Assembly (NCBI GenBank): GCA_964058805.1
Contig: CAXKVV010000142.1
Location: 1 to 64,000 of the forward strand
DNA: 64,000 nt
Source of the DNA: Schoenoplectus triqueter
Lineage: Eukaryota > Streptophyta > Magnoliopsida > Poales > Cyperaceae
Direction: 5' to 3'
Part shown: piece after piece, positions 1 to 12,179 of the stretch
How the letters are laid out: each line of letters starts with the position of its first letter
How positions within the stretch are numbered: the stretch's first letter is position 1
Position numbers and translations under genes: made by a program
Notes under the pieces: model-generated
Seen by the model: only the letters and a program-made list of their open reading frames with translations
Told to the model about the DNA's origin: nothing
Database searches by the model: none

Positions 1-860
1 GTCATACTTCATTCATTTTATTAACAAACTTAAGCGTGCTAATTCTTGATTCTTTTTATACTAATTTTTATTTACGACATGTAAATTTAGATTAATATAC
101 ATTATTATGCTAATTCTCGATTAAGTGATAATAAAATTTATGAGCTCCAAAAATAAATATCTAACAATATTCATTCATTTATTTTAAAAAGGAATGTTAA
201 CATAATTATACTTGAATTGTATCAACTAAAATATATGTACTTCTATTTATTTTGAAAGCATGTTATCAGGAATGTTAATTTTTAACATTAGATGGTTCAT
301 GAAATATATGTACTCCAAAGATATGTTGTCAAATTTATGTTAATTTTTAACATTAGATGGTTCATGAGAAATTATTATTTTTTGAACAAAAAATAGCACC
401 GATCGAAATGTGAAATTTGAAATTCTTGAAACAAAATAAAAATATTTAATATTTATAGAATAGAGAGATGAGCAATTTGTCAATATAAATGAATAAATAT
501 TTTTTTCTTGTTGCTTTTTTTTATTAACAGGATAATTAATTTGTTGAGTGAGAACGTATATACATAACAAAGATAATATTATATATTTGATTACATTTGC
601 TGATGTTGTTTACTTATTACTAACATTCAATTTTTATATGATTTATATTATTATATATAATTCATAATTAGACTTTGCAAGGGGAGCAAATTTTTGGCGG
701 AAAATTTCCCTCCACTATACAGCAATTTTGCAAAAATAAAACCCTAACATTTTCTTGATCGGATTCAGTAACATGCAGCAGCATACAACACATACAACAT
801 AGTTTGTAGATCATTGAATTACTTTGTGATCCGTGCTGACACAGATCTTAGAAAATTCCA
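1..860. other. AT-rich spacer, no gene seen
   Basis: Very AT-rich sequence. Nothing beyond short unsupported open frames is visible. A near-repeat of about 25 bp (a stretch of 'gttaattttt aacattagat ggttcatg') occurs near 278-301 and 340-366, a small local duplication. Confidence 0.6.
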
Positions 861-1330
861 ACGGTTCAAATATATACATTATTAACCCAACTCCATCCTC
901 AGTCCCCACTGGGCACTGGCGTCTGGCGATAGTAACCCAACCCAGCACTCTGTCCCCAGTCCCCACTCCCCACTCCCCATACTCTCGCCTCAGACGACCC
1001 TAGCTTTTTTTCTAACGCGAATACGTGTTTCTAAGTTTCTCTAACCTAACCCTAGCAACGCTGCAACAGAGACTAGCCACCCTCTGATCTGCGCAACGAC
1101 TAGCCAATACTTTACAAGAGTCAAGAAATCTTTCACTAGTGAGGCAGTGACCAGGCTCTCACGCTTTCAGCGACTTTCTGCACTGATTTGTAGTAAGCAC
1201 AGCAGCACCAGCCACCCTCTGATCCGCGCAATGTTCTTAGGTAAGCCGACATCTCATTTCTAGTTTTCTGATTTGGAGTAAGCACAACCCCATAGCAGCA
1301 CCAGTGAGGCAGTGACCAGTCTGTTCTTTA
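860..1330 (+). promoter_or_regulatory. Leader-like C-rich region with internal duplications
   Basis: This stretch is far richer in C and G than its surroundings and resembles a plant 5' leader (CCCTAGC and CTAACCCTAGC motifs). It holds local duplications: 'agccaccctctgatc' occurs near 1075 and 1210, and 'agtgaggcagtgaccag' near 1138 and 1303. It may be the leader of a transcript running into the BED-domain reading frame at 2582, but no splice chain was established. Confidence 0.3.
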
Positions 1331-1499
1331 TTTATTTTTCTTATATTGAGATGGATTCTGAGAATATTAATCTCTAACAAACCTGAGATTTTATTGAAAA
1401 TATTGTAATTTTATTAATACCGATGAATTGTAGATCTCTGCAAAATCCAACCGGTCTGACCCCTTCAAAAATTATGTCATTATTATATACTTACACGCC

Positions 1500-2390
1500 A
1501 CATTCAGTGGTTGGTCCAGTGATACTTTTATATTCAGTCATTATTATATACTTTCATTTGTAATTGCTCAGTTAACAGTAAAAGAGGTTTTGAAATTTTT
1601 ACTTGCGTTATATTACTGTTGCTTCTTTTTTTTTGCAAGAATAGGTTTTTTTTCTGTTTTATGGCTTTCAGTTTTATTCCCTTAATTTGCAAAGCATTTT
1701 TAACTAGACTATAGCAACATTTAAACTTTTGGTTTATTCAACTTATGGTTATGTTTTAAAAGTTCGTTGGTTTTTGTTTGGGCTATCAATTGAAACATGA
1801 TTAATCTACAAATTTTAGAATATATCTATATTATTTTTTTTGCTATTTTTAAGATTTTCTCAAGTTTATCCCAAAATTCATTATCAAGATTGTCAAAATA
1901 GTCATTGTCAAATGATCCCTCTAAATTAAAAGGCAAGCAAATTTAAGTTCAAAAGGCAAAACAAATAGATCAAAGGAATAAAACAAAAATTAGCAACAAA
2001 TAAAACACTAACCAATTAAGGTCGGGCGGGTCGGGTGATACTTTTATATTCTTATTTTAATACTTGTTTAAGCATGTACAGGCTGACATCTAAACAATAA
2101 TTATATGATAATCTGACAATTAAGGAATATAAAAGTAGCAACAAATAAAACACTAACCAATTAATTGGTTAGTATCACTGGACCAACAAATAAAACCCGA
2201 CCCGGATAAATTTGACCAATTAATTTGACCCGACCAAAAACCCGACCTGACCCGCCTGATTCCTCTAGTTAAACACATTCAGTGGTTGGTCCAGTGATAC
2301 TTTTATATTATTATTTTAATACTTATTTAAGCATGTACATGCTGACATCTAAACAACAATTATATGATAATCTGACATAATAATTCTTTG
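1500..2390. repeat. Nested local duplications around CCCGACCC-rich insert
   Basis: The phrase 'ttcagtggttggtccagtga' appears near 1503 and 2278. A block of about 85 bp starting 'gtgatacttttatatt' and ending 'tgataatctgaca' appears near 2035-2117 and 2294-2378. A third unit, 'agcaacaaataaaacactaa', appears near 1993 and 2132. Between the copies lies sequence with repeated CCCGACC/GGTCGGG words, typical of plant hAT-like MITE ends, and a CCTCTA that could be a terminus near 2264. The pattern suggests a MITE insertion followed by local duplication. Confidence 0.45.
1840..1924. mobile_element. Fragment of the Mutator-like MITE family
   Basis: The sequence 'ttatcaagattgtcaaaata' followed by 'attgtcaaatgatccctc' resembles the right terminus of the two MITEs at 47343-47707 and 48642-49012. 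Only one end is recognisable, so this is a truncated or diverged copy. Confidence 0.35.
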
Positions 2391-2581
2391 TTTTTTTCTT
2401 ATTTGTTTTTTCAACTTCAGTTTGGATGCAAGCTCAAGTCTCCACAACTACAAGTATTGTTGAAAAGCTTATTCCTTTGCTTGATGTAAGAAATCTCCAC
2501 AACCACAAGTATTTAAAGTAAATTATAACTTGGATGTATTCTTTTTTTTTTCTAATTTTTTTTATTTGTATGCATAATAGA

Positions 2582-3085
2582 ATGGAGGTAGAGGCCATCA
2601 CTGAAGAAATAGAGTCAACGATTACTCCTGTATCAGTCAAAAATGTAAAATCTCCAGCATGGTCTCATTTTACAAAATTTATGGAAGACGATATCATCAA
2701 GGCTAAATGCAATTACTGTGGAAACAAATACATGGCTGATTCAAGGATAGGGACCACTAACATGAACCGACATATCCAATCATGTAAGAAGCGAGCTCGT
2801 ACTAGTGATGAGATTGAGGGAGGATCATGTGGTAAACGAATAGATCAAAATGTCTATTGTGAAAAACTAGCTCGAGCCGTCCTACTTCATGGTTATGCTT
2901 TCATGTGGGCTGAACACGAAGGTGATAGTGATATTCATCTTTATTTAAATGAGAATGTCCAGGTTATTTCTAGAAATACTATGAAATCTGAGTGTTTAAA
3001 ATTGTATCATACCAATTTTATCAGCAGTGGCACGCGATATATTGAGCATACCTATCACGACCGTTGCATCAGAATCTTCTTTTAG
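2582..3085 (+). pseudogene. BED zinc-finger, hAT transposase-like N-terminal fragment
   Basis: The open frame from the ATG at 2582 encodes about 167 residues. A BED-type zinc finger is visible near residues 23-69: an aromatic WSHF start, a KCNYC pair and a later NRHIQSC pair. It is followed by a stretch of the hAT/RICESLEEPER type (CEKLARAVLLHGYAF, then EHEG and a SRNTMKS motif). In that family this region leads into several hundred residues of DDE catalytic core ending in a hAT dimerisation domain. Here the frame stops at 3085 and no catalytic core was found downstream. An acceptor-like 'gcataatag' just before the ATG suggests an upstream leader intron. It is either a decayed hAT transposase or a short domesticated BED protein; decay is more likely. 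Confidence 0.55.
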
Positions 3086-5334
3086 TATTGGAGGTCGGAT
3101 TTTAAACAAATGAAGAAGTCGTCTTCTACCAGAAAATTCGGAGGCATTGATCACCACCCGCAGTTGGTTATTTGGTTATGAATGTATGTACATCTTTGCT
3201 TATTTCACTCTTTCTATTGTAGAAACATATTTATATCACTCTTTTTGCTGTTTTATTTTTATTAGCTTATGGTTCCGAGGATACCGAAGGCAATAACTTT
3301 GTGGGAGTGGATGTCAGCTTAACCGAACTGCCCCAATCTATTCTGCCTTCATCTTCTCATGTTTGGTAAGTCCCTTGTTATATATCTCATGGGCTGTTCT
3401 CTGCAACTTTTGCCTTCTGACCGTGATATGATGCATTTTCCTTTATATATAGTTGGTATTCAAATCTGATCAGTGCATTAATTATCATTTGAGTGTACAC
3501 TAACTAGAAAGGATAGCTCAAGATTCATTGCTACCGTTTAATACTTTGCCCTTGATGAATGCTAAATTAACTGACTGTTGAATCTGATCTGGAAAGAAAA
3601 TTTAGATATGTTGTCAAATGGAACAGTGATGAAGAAAGAGTTATCAAAAATAATAATAAACAAAAAGGAAACAAAAGTTGCATTTTTTATGTTACACGTT
3701 GGAGTAATTGATGATAAAAGAGTTGGACAAAAAGTCAAAAACACAAAACAAAGACCTACCACCTAATTGACTAAATTCAACATTCATTATCTCCAAATCT
3801 TACATCTCCATGGATAATGCTGAAATATTGTGCAACCTTATAGAACTGAATGAAATTGGATAATGCTGAAATATCGTGCAACCTTAAAGAATTGGGTCTT
3901 TTATGCATTTTCAATAAAACTGAATGAAATTTTAATTATACAGATTGTTATGCGATATCAACATGCGGGCTCGATTGCACGGTGGGTAGGTTTGTCTGTT
4001 TGTAGGTTTGTTGGTTCTAAACCTTATTTTTCTTTTTTTGTTGTTGTTGGAAGTTGTTAGGGGTTTTTGTAAAGCTTATTGAGTTATTCTCAATTGGAGC
4101 TTGTTTGTCTGTTGTGGGTCTGTTTGTCTGTTATAAGGTGTTTTTATTTTAATTTGTTATGGAGACTTATTATAGTTAAATTGTTCATTGGTTTTGGCTA
4201 TGATTTAATTCAAGCTCACCTGGAATTGTAAGAGCTTTCATTGGTTCTGAGATGATTTTGAATTATTAGTTGCTTATGGTTGCATGTAAAATATCACAGG
4301 TTCCAACCGCAATGACATTGGTTGCGGTTGAAAACTGAGCTACGCAATAGAAATATCAAATCCACAAGGAATCAAGGATGCATAGGGGATCTTTTTTTTA
4401 CGCGTTTTCAGAAAATCTGGGCTAGAGGGACCATATAATTCGAATTGAAGCTGGCACTGTACAACTACTCGTTTCTAGCTCCTCGAATCGTCAGTGAAAA
4501 AGTTATTATGGCTTATTATCAACTACTCTTTTGCCTCTACTCGTATCTGTAATAGTTGTACAAGATTAATTACATGAAAACTGTTTATAATTTGTATGAA
4601 ATTAATTGTGAAACTCCCCGTGAAAATGCATTGAATTGATCTTCTCGTACTGCAATATTATAATACCATTAATTACACTTGCATATGACATTTTTATGAA
4701 CCGGTATATAAAGCCTGACAAATTTACATCCGAAGCTACTGGTTTTCTATGTGGATATGTTGGCTGAATTGAACAGAAAGTTCCTACAACAGCATTAATT
4801 GTGCATATGAATGATGTCAATGCATTTTTATTTGAAGCTATAGATGATTTCATGAGTTACATGATCTCTCGGTAATTAGCATCATTATGGATGATTTCAT
4901 TTCGAAGATTCTGATTGTGGTACCTCTGTTTCAATTTAACACATTAGTTAAGACTTAAGAGCTCAAACTTAATTTGAGGATTTTTTTTGAAGAATAACCA
5001 TATTCATGATCTTTTTTAAATGATCATATTCTCGAGTTTTTTAAATAAACGGTGATCAAATTTTTAGTTTTGATTTTTATTAATTATCCCCTCAAATCGT
5101 CTTATCAATTCTGATCTTTCATTACAGAAATTTGATTAATTGATGTTGGAGTCAAGGATCATATTCAAAGGGTTAAAATTGTCAAAATCCTTCAAAATCT
5201 AAACAAAAAAAACACAATAAAAGTGATCGATAACACAATGGTGTCATAAAAACTATAATAGGATCAATATGTATTTTTCTTATTTTAAATTCTAATTATA
5301 GTTCAATTGTATTTTAATATTTCAAAATTAGATC
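3086..5334. other. Spacer with one possible exon, otherwise nothing
   Basis: Around 3268-3366 an open frame lies between an acceptor-like 'tttttattag' and a donor-like 'tttggtaag'. It reads with an SEDTEGNNF motif and matches no family I recognise; it could be a leftover downstream exon of the BED gene. The rest is AT-rich with no supported gene. Confidence 0.3.
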
Positions 5335-5689
5335 AGGTCGGGTCAGATCGGGTCGGGTTTCGGGTCATCTCGGGTTTCGGGTCATTCGGGTTTGAGTCGG
5401 GTCGGGTTTTAGGTCTTCCAATCTCGGGTCATCTTGAGTTTTGGTTGTCTCGGGTTCGGGTCGGGTCAGGTTTCTAATTATCTAATCTCGGGTTTCGGGT
5501 CGTTCGGGTTCGGGTCAGGTCGGGTTTCGGGCACTCTAATCTCGGGTTGTCTCGGGTTTCAGGTTGTCTCAGACCGGTTCGGGTCGAGTTTGGGTCAGTT
5601 TGACTTTCTGAAAAAATCGGGTCGGATCGAATTCGGGTCCGAGCGAGTCGGAGGGGTTTTTCGGGTCGGGTCAGATTTTGCCACCTCTA
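5335..5689. mobile_element. hAT-like terminus rich in CGGGT words
   Basis: The words TCGGGT and GGGTCGGGT recur many times over about 350 bp. The block ends in 'ttttgccacctcta', which on the other strand reads TAGAGGTGGCAAAA, a typical plant hAT/MITE end. No matching left terminus or 8-bp target duplication was found. Whether it belongs to the BED-domain gene at 2582 is unproven. Confidence 0.4.
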
Positions 5690-7248
5690 GACTCATATGC
5701 ATGTGTGTTTGAGGTTTATCTCTCGTGTACATATGTTATTATTACTAGCACAGTGCCAGTGCCCATGCCCACGCCTTGTGGATGATAATATTATAAAAAT
5801 AATAATTATATTTAAAATATATATATATGTGACATATCAAGTACGTTAACGCACAAATCCAACTTCTTCACAGTTTATTAACTTATAAAAATATTACATC
5901 ATACATTGTTTAGATCAAATGACAGAGCATAAATTGTAATATTTAGATAGTATACTTAACGATTTAGATATTTTCCTTTGCTTCAATTCACAAGGAACTT
6001 TCCTTTATTAGAATCAAGTTGAGATTTGATCAATGAATAAAAGATTAGAAGTAAAAAATAAAAATACAATAAATGGTAATATGAAATTATGCAAAAATTA
6101 ATGAAGTGTGATCTACGATAAGGTCATGTTCTGATATTCAAGAACAGATTTGACCTCTTTGAGATTTCTCCCAACTCTAGAATCCTTTTTGAGTAAAACA
6201 AGATAAAAGAAATAAAAAAAATACAATCCTTGTAAAGGCAAATAAAATTGGCAGCAATCAATCCAACATTTAACATCACAAAATGATTTAAAATTATCGC
6301 TAGCAGCTAATAAATCACAAACTTACTGTGGAGAAACACCCCTCTTTTCTCTAAATCAAACTATATTAGAGCTTGTATTTTCTATACTACACATTAGTGA
6401 TAATAAATGATAACCTTTCAAAATAAAATCCAAGTGAATTGAAAAAAAATACAAAAATCTACAAAGTAACATTAATTTTTGTTAGAAGATTTGTTTGTAG
6501 GCTATTACATCAAAATCATTGCATTATGCAAATATGTCAAATCAAAGGAGAGTTATACTTCATTTCTCTATTGGTGTCAAATTATCTGGTCTCCAATTAT
6601 ATTTGGAAAGACACAAAAATAAAAAATATATACATTACAGATCAAATATACCAAACATTGTGTTGCTAATTACAACAAGGCATGTTTACCTTTTAGTACA
6701 AGTTTGAAAACCAAAACATATCCATACGATTCATACCTCATTTTCAGTTAAAAATAGGCTTAATGATACCTCCAATCCTGACCATATACAATAAATTATA
6801 AGATAATGTAAATCTAATCATATAATAAAGTTCTAATTTTAAATTAGTTATGGTCTAACCTTGGATTAGTACTTTTAATGTGTAGCAGACTCGGCTATTC
6901 TGCGTAAGCATATAAATTCAATTCAACCTAAAAAATGAAAATAAGAGTAACAATGGCATGTAATGAGAAGGTAAGCATTTACTATAAAACATGAGTAATA
7001 TAGTATATTACTCATGTGCAAATTTCAAGTAGTACAAGTAGACACGCAAGAAGATATTCTGATGACATTATTAATTATTTTTTATACAAAGAATGATAAC
7101 ATAATTATCTAGCAATCATATGAAGGGTACCTAATTGTCCTCAGCTCCTGAGTTGCTTGAGTATTTATAATTCATATGAAGGGTACCTAATGGTCTAACC
7201 TTAATTGGAACATTAGTTCCCATGTCCCAATGAAGTTTCAGCATATAC
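5690..7248. other. AT-rich spacer
   Basis: No gene is supported. A small duplication, 'tcatatgaagggtacctaat', occurs near 7116 and 7171. A GC-richer stretch near 5750-5785 ('cagtgccagtgcccatgccc') looks like a transposon-derived end, but its family is not clear. Confidence 0.45.
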
Positions 7249-8055
7249 CACTACAGGAAAAATAATTTTTCGCATCGGTTTTTAACATTCATATCGGCTT
7301 TTGAAAATATTTGCATCGGCGAAGAAGTTTTGCATCGGCTCTGCTGATGCCAAAACCTATTTACATCGACTTGGCCCATGCCAAATATATTTATTAGAAT
7401 CGGTTTCGCCGATGCGAATGTATTCATACAACATAAAACTATTAGAATTGAGTCAGCCGATGCCAATACTTTTCTATTATATTTTGTCAGAAATATCAAC
7501 ATCAAAAACAATATATATATATATTTCTTAAAAATTATTAATGAAGTATGTTTTATCAAAAATATATATATTTGCATTATAACCTTAAAATCTATTGTTT
7601 AGTGTTCTTTTAACAAATATTACCTTATTTTATTTTTACATATTTTTACAAAGTAATACAAGTGCATCTACATTTATATTACCACTAAAATGATCTATAC
7701 CGTGAATAATTATATATTATTCCAAACTTTTATATCTATCATTTTGTTCAAATTCAAGCGATAATAGTTTAAAATGTTTGTTAGTTTTTTAGCACATTCA
7801 CTTTTTTTGTCGGTTTAATTATTTTATTTATACAAAATCTAATTCAGATAAAAAAATTTGCAATTTAAATAAATTACCTTGAAATGTGTTGATTTAAACT
7901 AAAGTTATAAAACCGATGCGAATGACTATCTAATGCGATACCAATTGTGTCGGCTCTTTAGCATCGACTGGCCGATGCAACAAACATATAGAATCGGTAA
8001 ACCCGATACTAATCACTTTTTTAGGCCGATGCAAAAAGCCTTATTTCCTGTAGTG
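7249..8055. mobile_element. Non-autonomous CACTA element (807 bp)
   Basis: The element begins CACTACAGGAAAAATAA and ends TTATTTCCTGTAGTG, the inverted termini of the CACTA (En/Spm) superfamily. It is flanked by the expected 3-bp target duplication TAC (7246-7248 and 8056-8058). Both ends carry many copies of a subterminal word, GCATCGGC and its complement GCCGATGC, with variants, on both strands. This matches the transposase-binding repeats of the superfamily. No transposase frame is present, so mobilisation would need an autonomous relative elsewhere. Confidence 0.9.
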
Positions 8056-8159
8056 TACTAATAAATGAAACCCATTCCACATAAGTTCACATAAGTTATA
8101 TTGGAATAATATCTCTTATGCCCACAGTTTCAGCCTAGACTAATAAAGCAAAATGATAC

Positions 8160-8381
8160 TCAATGCAAGCTACCTAGTCCATTCTTACACCATATCAATA
8201 AATCCATAGTAGTGCTAGTACAAACCCAAAACACATTTCCACAATTATCATTATCATAAAAACCACAAAGAAAATACCCTCTTATAGTGGTGTTCACAAT
8301 AGCCCAGACCCGGGGAGGCTTTGACTTGTACCGCCAACCTCTTCCATCTGATCTCCTGTAGTGGTGTTTACAATACGCTCC
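8160..8381 (-). pseudogene. Possible exon with Cys/His cluster and WRC-like motif
   Basis: Reading down from 8381, just after an acceptor-like 'ttagcaaag', an uninterrupted frame of 73 codons has no ATG of its own. It starts GAYCKHHYRRSDGRGWRY. The YCKHH end resembles the close of a Cys/His zinc site. RRSDGRGWRY resembles the WRC-domain core (RRTDGKxWRC), with the last Cys as Tyr. A 26-nt candidate exon upstream (8581-8606, flanked by AG and GT) joins in phase and adds KCLIQ. I see no complete gene, and the loss of a key Cys points to a decayed gene or to chance. Confidence 0.3.
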
Positions 8382-8892
8382 CTTTGCTAATTTTTAAGGA
8401 AAATAAAAAATCAATATCACCACACAAACCTTAGTTTTGCTTTTTGGTTACTGATACCAGGCTAAAAGGAGGTAAATAACCATGATAATAGAGATGAAAA
8501 AGATGTACAAATCTAGATCAAGTTGGAACCAAAATAATAATAAGATGGTATAATCGATGGTAGAAATTGCAATATAATACCTGAATCAAACACTTCATTT
8601 CCACCCCTGCATTACAAACATCATCTTCATCTGCAGTTTTGGATTCACACCACTAAATCCTCACATCATCAATGGCACAGTGATATAACTTACGTGCAAG
8701 TAGCTACATAATGAATATAAAAAATTATACAAAGCTCCTAACAATATGCATTTATAAGAACTTAAATTTAATAACATAAACCAAGAAAAATAACAGATTA
8801 AGCGAAATTATATCTTTCAGTAGATTAAAGCATATTAAAGGTTCCACAATTAGTTTAAGATTGCATGCATTATTTTTATCTTATCTAACTTT

Positions 8893-9027
8893 CTACTTTA
8901 TGTCATGTTTTTCTTCATTTTCACTGACTACATGAGCAATTCCATTTGCTGGATCCTCATCTCTGTGACCCTCATCATTTCTCTGGAACTGATGATTCTC
9001 ACTTATATGTGTTAGCCTATTTGCAAA
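8893..9027 (-). pseudogene. Possible hydrophilic exon upstream of the WRC-like exon
   Basis: After a 'tttttcag' acceptor the minus strand is open for 44 codons (starts FANRLTHISE, ends NEEKHDIK) before a TAG. The composition is highly charged, unlike the AT-rich spacer around it, which favours a real exon of a former gene running leftward toward 8160. No family was recognised. Confidence 0.25.
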
Positions 9028-9419
9028 ACTGAAAAAAATGTCAAGATAACATTAGAAATTAGCAATTATAATTTCAAAATCCAATATAAATTTTGGGTAT
9101 ATTTATTTGACCTTTTACTTTGCACAATATCCTATCTACAAGTAATTTCAGTAGGATTCATTCAACAAATTGCTATCCATCATCTAGTAATATAAACTAC
9201 ACCCTAACCCAATATCAAATATAGAATCAACGGCTCAAGTCCAAACAAGCAGTTTTAAGCTTGGTACAAAATGTATCCGCTATGCAAGAAATAAAAAAAA
9301 AGTTAAGACGGTTTTAGCAGCCATTCAATTCTTCACTTGGACATAGAAGTTAGCCCTGAAATATTCATTCCGAATTTTTTTCGATAAAAGGTCATGCCAG
9401 AGAACAACAAATTTTAAAA

Positions 9420-9960
9420 AAAAAATAAAAAAGAATAGAAATGAAAAATGCTTGTACAGTTAGGAGTCGGAAAGGGGAAGAGAAGCGTTGTAGAGCGGCA
9501 AGGGATAAGCGCGCCAGAAGGTGTTGGTTAGGAAAGCGGCGAGAGGAACGGTCGACAGAAATGGAGCGAGCGACGCAGAGAGGTGCCAAGGGCAATGAAG
9601 CAGTGGAGGAGAGTAGAGACGGCGAACGGCAGAGGAGAGTGGAGGAGAGAAAGGCAAAGAACTTCACTGAGAGTGGTGATTATAGGAAGGGAAGAGATGG
9701 GGTTACAGAGGGTTCTACAGTTTTGAAGAAGAGTGAAGGGAGGCGGTGAGAAGGCCGGTTGACCAAGAAGCATTTCGCGGAGAGGCACGCATGCATGAGG
9801 GAGAGCGCACATCGCCTATCGCGAGGGAGCAGATTTTTTACTCGGGGAAGGGAGCGGAGGATCAGCGAAAGTAATCAAGGGCATCGACGGTAAAGTAAAA
9901 AGCGCACACAGCAAAGCCGACTGAAAAAATGCTTTGAACCAAAATGAACGGATATGATTT
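9420..9960 (-). other. GC-richer GAAGAG/CTTCTC tract, possible old leader
   Basis: A 500-bp island of purine-rich sequence on the plus strand reads as TCTCTCC/CTCTTCC on the minus strand, the style of plant 5' leaders. It lies upstream of the minus-strand exon traces at 8160-9027 and may have been their promoter or leader. The open frames here are compositional and match nothing. Confidence 0.3.
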
Positions 9961-10079
9961 ATTTATATTTTCAAATTATTGATCAAATGGTTCAAATTAA
10001 TTTTAAATGACAGATAAATGTTTCCATCTGTTTTTCCAATCTCTTTTATAAGGAGTAAGGACATTTCAGAGATATTTTT

Positions 10080-10500
10080 ATTTCTTTAATAAAAACTTTT
10101 ATAACATTCATGTAGGGCATTCTTATAAATTTTCTCACATTCACATTATACTAACACTTATGAAATAATTTAATCAACTTAAAATTTTAATTAAAAGTAT
10201 AATGTTACTTCTATTATAAAGTAAGTTAAATGAGATTGAAGTCTAAGTTCAGAGATATTCAATATCTCGGTGGTTGAATCAAAAATCGCACTGAGTGACT
10301 TATCACTCAGGTTCTATATTAGTTATAGAGTTCGAGTTTGGAGCTAAACTACATACAGTGAGGATCGACAGTAGGCAAGTCCATGATGCTCATACCCTTG
10401 ATGGTTAGGATACTCGAGATGTATTAGTTCGACTTGATGGTGGCTGACATGTTCCGAATTGTTTCTCTTGATTCGGGGTGTGACATTTTTTATACACTCA
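10080..10500. repeat. Dispersed repeat shared with 46905-47195
   Basis: Both loci share a run of landmarks in the same order: 'ataaattttctcacattcac'-like, 'aaataatttaatcaacttaa', an 'agagatatccatatctcg'-like phrase, 'cgcactgagtgacttatcac' and a final 'ttcggggtgtgaca' (near 10474 and 47857). Both are diverged copies of a family I cannot classify. Confidence 0.5.
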
Positions 10501-10589
10501 AGAGGTGGTAAGAGGTGGTAATGATGACTACAAGACATAAGGAACAAATATAGTTGTTTAATGTAGAATCTTTAAAGCATTTGATGTAA

Positions 10590-11693
10590 TTTTTTAGTCA
10601 TTTTTGGAACAAATAATGAAAGCTAGAGGTTTCTCATGGAGATGGATTGCCTGGGTACAAAAAGCTATACTATGGGTTCTTCAAAAGAATTATTGAATTC
10701 TATAACATATAGGAAAATAACACTCAAACGAGACGTCAGACAGGGAGATCCATTATCTCCATATCTTTTTATTCTGGCAGTATATTTCTTGCCAAAATAG
10801 ACCCAATATCTTGCAAACCAGCACATTATACAGAAACCATTTCCATAATGTCAGCAGACCCTACTATATGTCGACGATAAGTTATTCATAATGAGATCGA
10901 AAGAGCAACTGATAAATGCGCTTAGAATTATACTTCTCGTATATGGACAGATATCGAGTCTACAAGTGAGTATGGACAAATCAGATCTTATAATCGTGGC
11001 GGTAGAACTAGAGAGGGCACATGAATTAGCGGATATACTTGGACGTAAGTCAGACCCGTTCCCTTTTAAATATTTAAGGTTATTGTTATCAAATAAAAAG
11101 TTAACAAAATGGCACTACAGAGAATTAATACAGAGAGTACGAAGTAAGTTAACAAACTGGAAAGCATCATTACTATCGAGAAAGGTTGATGCTCATGAAC
11201 TCCACACTCACATCGATGGTGAGATTCTTCACGTTGACATTTTGCCTACCAATATGGGTGATAAAAAATAAATCAAATCAGAAGAAGATTCTTATGGCAC
11301 AGCTAAAACGAACAAACTACATCCAAATACATGAATCTAGTCAATTGAAAGATGGTCATTAGACCAAAAACATGGGGGTGGGGGGTGGGCTGGGAATCAA
11401 GGATTTAGAACATTTCTTACTAAAATGATATGAAAATGGACAAAAGATGATACATGGCTCATATAGGACCTTTTATATAAATGCTGCCACCAATAGGCCA
11501 TGGTTGATGATCCAGGCCGCTCCATTCTAAAAAACATTGCAGAAATTGGATGATTTTATTATTATTTCCATGCAAATTGAGATAGAAAATGGATAGAACA
11601 CGATTTTGGTTGGACAATTAGCAAGGAACTACTCTAAGATGCGAATATAGAGTGTTATTCACTTTTGTACAAGACACGAACATCTCAGTTGCA
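10590..11693 (+). mobile_element. LINE reverse transcriptase fragment, 5' part of split copy
   Basis: Degenerate frames give recognisable pieces of a plant L1-type reverse transcriptase in order: GFSWRWIAWVQKAI, then DVRQGDPLSPYLFILA, then LLYVDDKLFIM (the Y-x-DD box as YVDD), then SLQVSMDKSD and a KLTNWKASLLSRK stretch. Frameshifts and stops interrupt it, so it is inactive. The element continues after a nested LTR element at 13821. The left boundary is approximate. Confidence 0.8.
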
Positions 11694-12026
11694 TGTTGAA
11701 ATAATGGAAGGACAAATAAATATACTAACAAATAATTTCTGCTGAAACTCTCTTCTCAATTCATTGCATATTGGAGACATACAATTATATATTATTCTAT
11801 GGTTTATATAGCATAAAACTTTCTAAAATTAACTCTATTATATTCCTAAAATATCATCAACTACTTCCTATAAATTACCCCACTAACTCCATTACTTCCT
11901 AAATATAATTGTCTACTAATTTTGACTTTTGGCTTTCCTAAAATAACCCTATAATCATTCTATCTTTGCTGAAATTATCTCTATCAAAATAATTTTCAAA
12001 AATATATTTTGAATCAATTCTCAACA
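11694..12026 (-). repeat. 3' LTR of the nested Copia-like element
   Basis: This copy starts TGTTGAAATAATGG and ends TCTCAACA on the plus strand. It directly follows the TTGCA target duplication. The minus-strand polypurine tract AAGGTGGAG abuts it at 12027-12035. Confidence 0.85.
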
Positions 12027-12179
12027 CTCCACCTTGATTCAAAATTTCTAACTCCAAATTTATTTTTCTTTCGCAAACTTCTTTGGTGACGATTATTTCC
12101 ATTAAAATTGGCAAGCGCCGTCTTTTTTTTTCTTCTTTTGGCTCTTGACCTCCTCTTCCTTCTTTTGGCTCTTGGTCTT

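Noticed and set aside
5434..5712. Gly/Ser-rich 92-codon frame
   Set aside because: It is produced by the repeated TCGGGT words of a transposon end; composition, not a protein.
9392..9812. Several overlapping frames on both strands
   Set aside because: Purine-rich composition keeps all frames open; no domain or start context is convincing.
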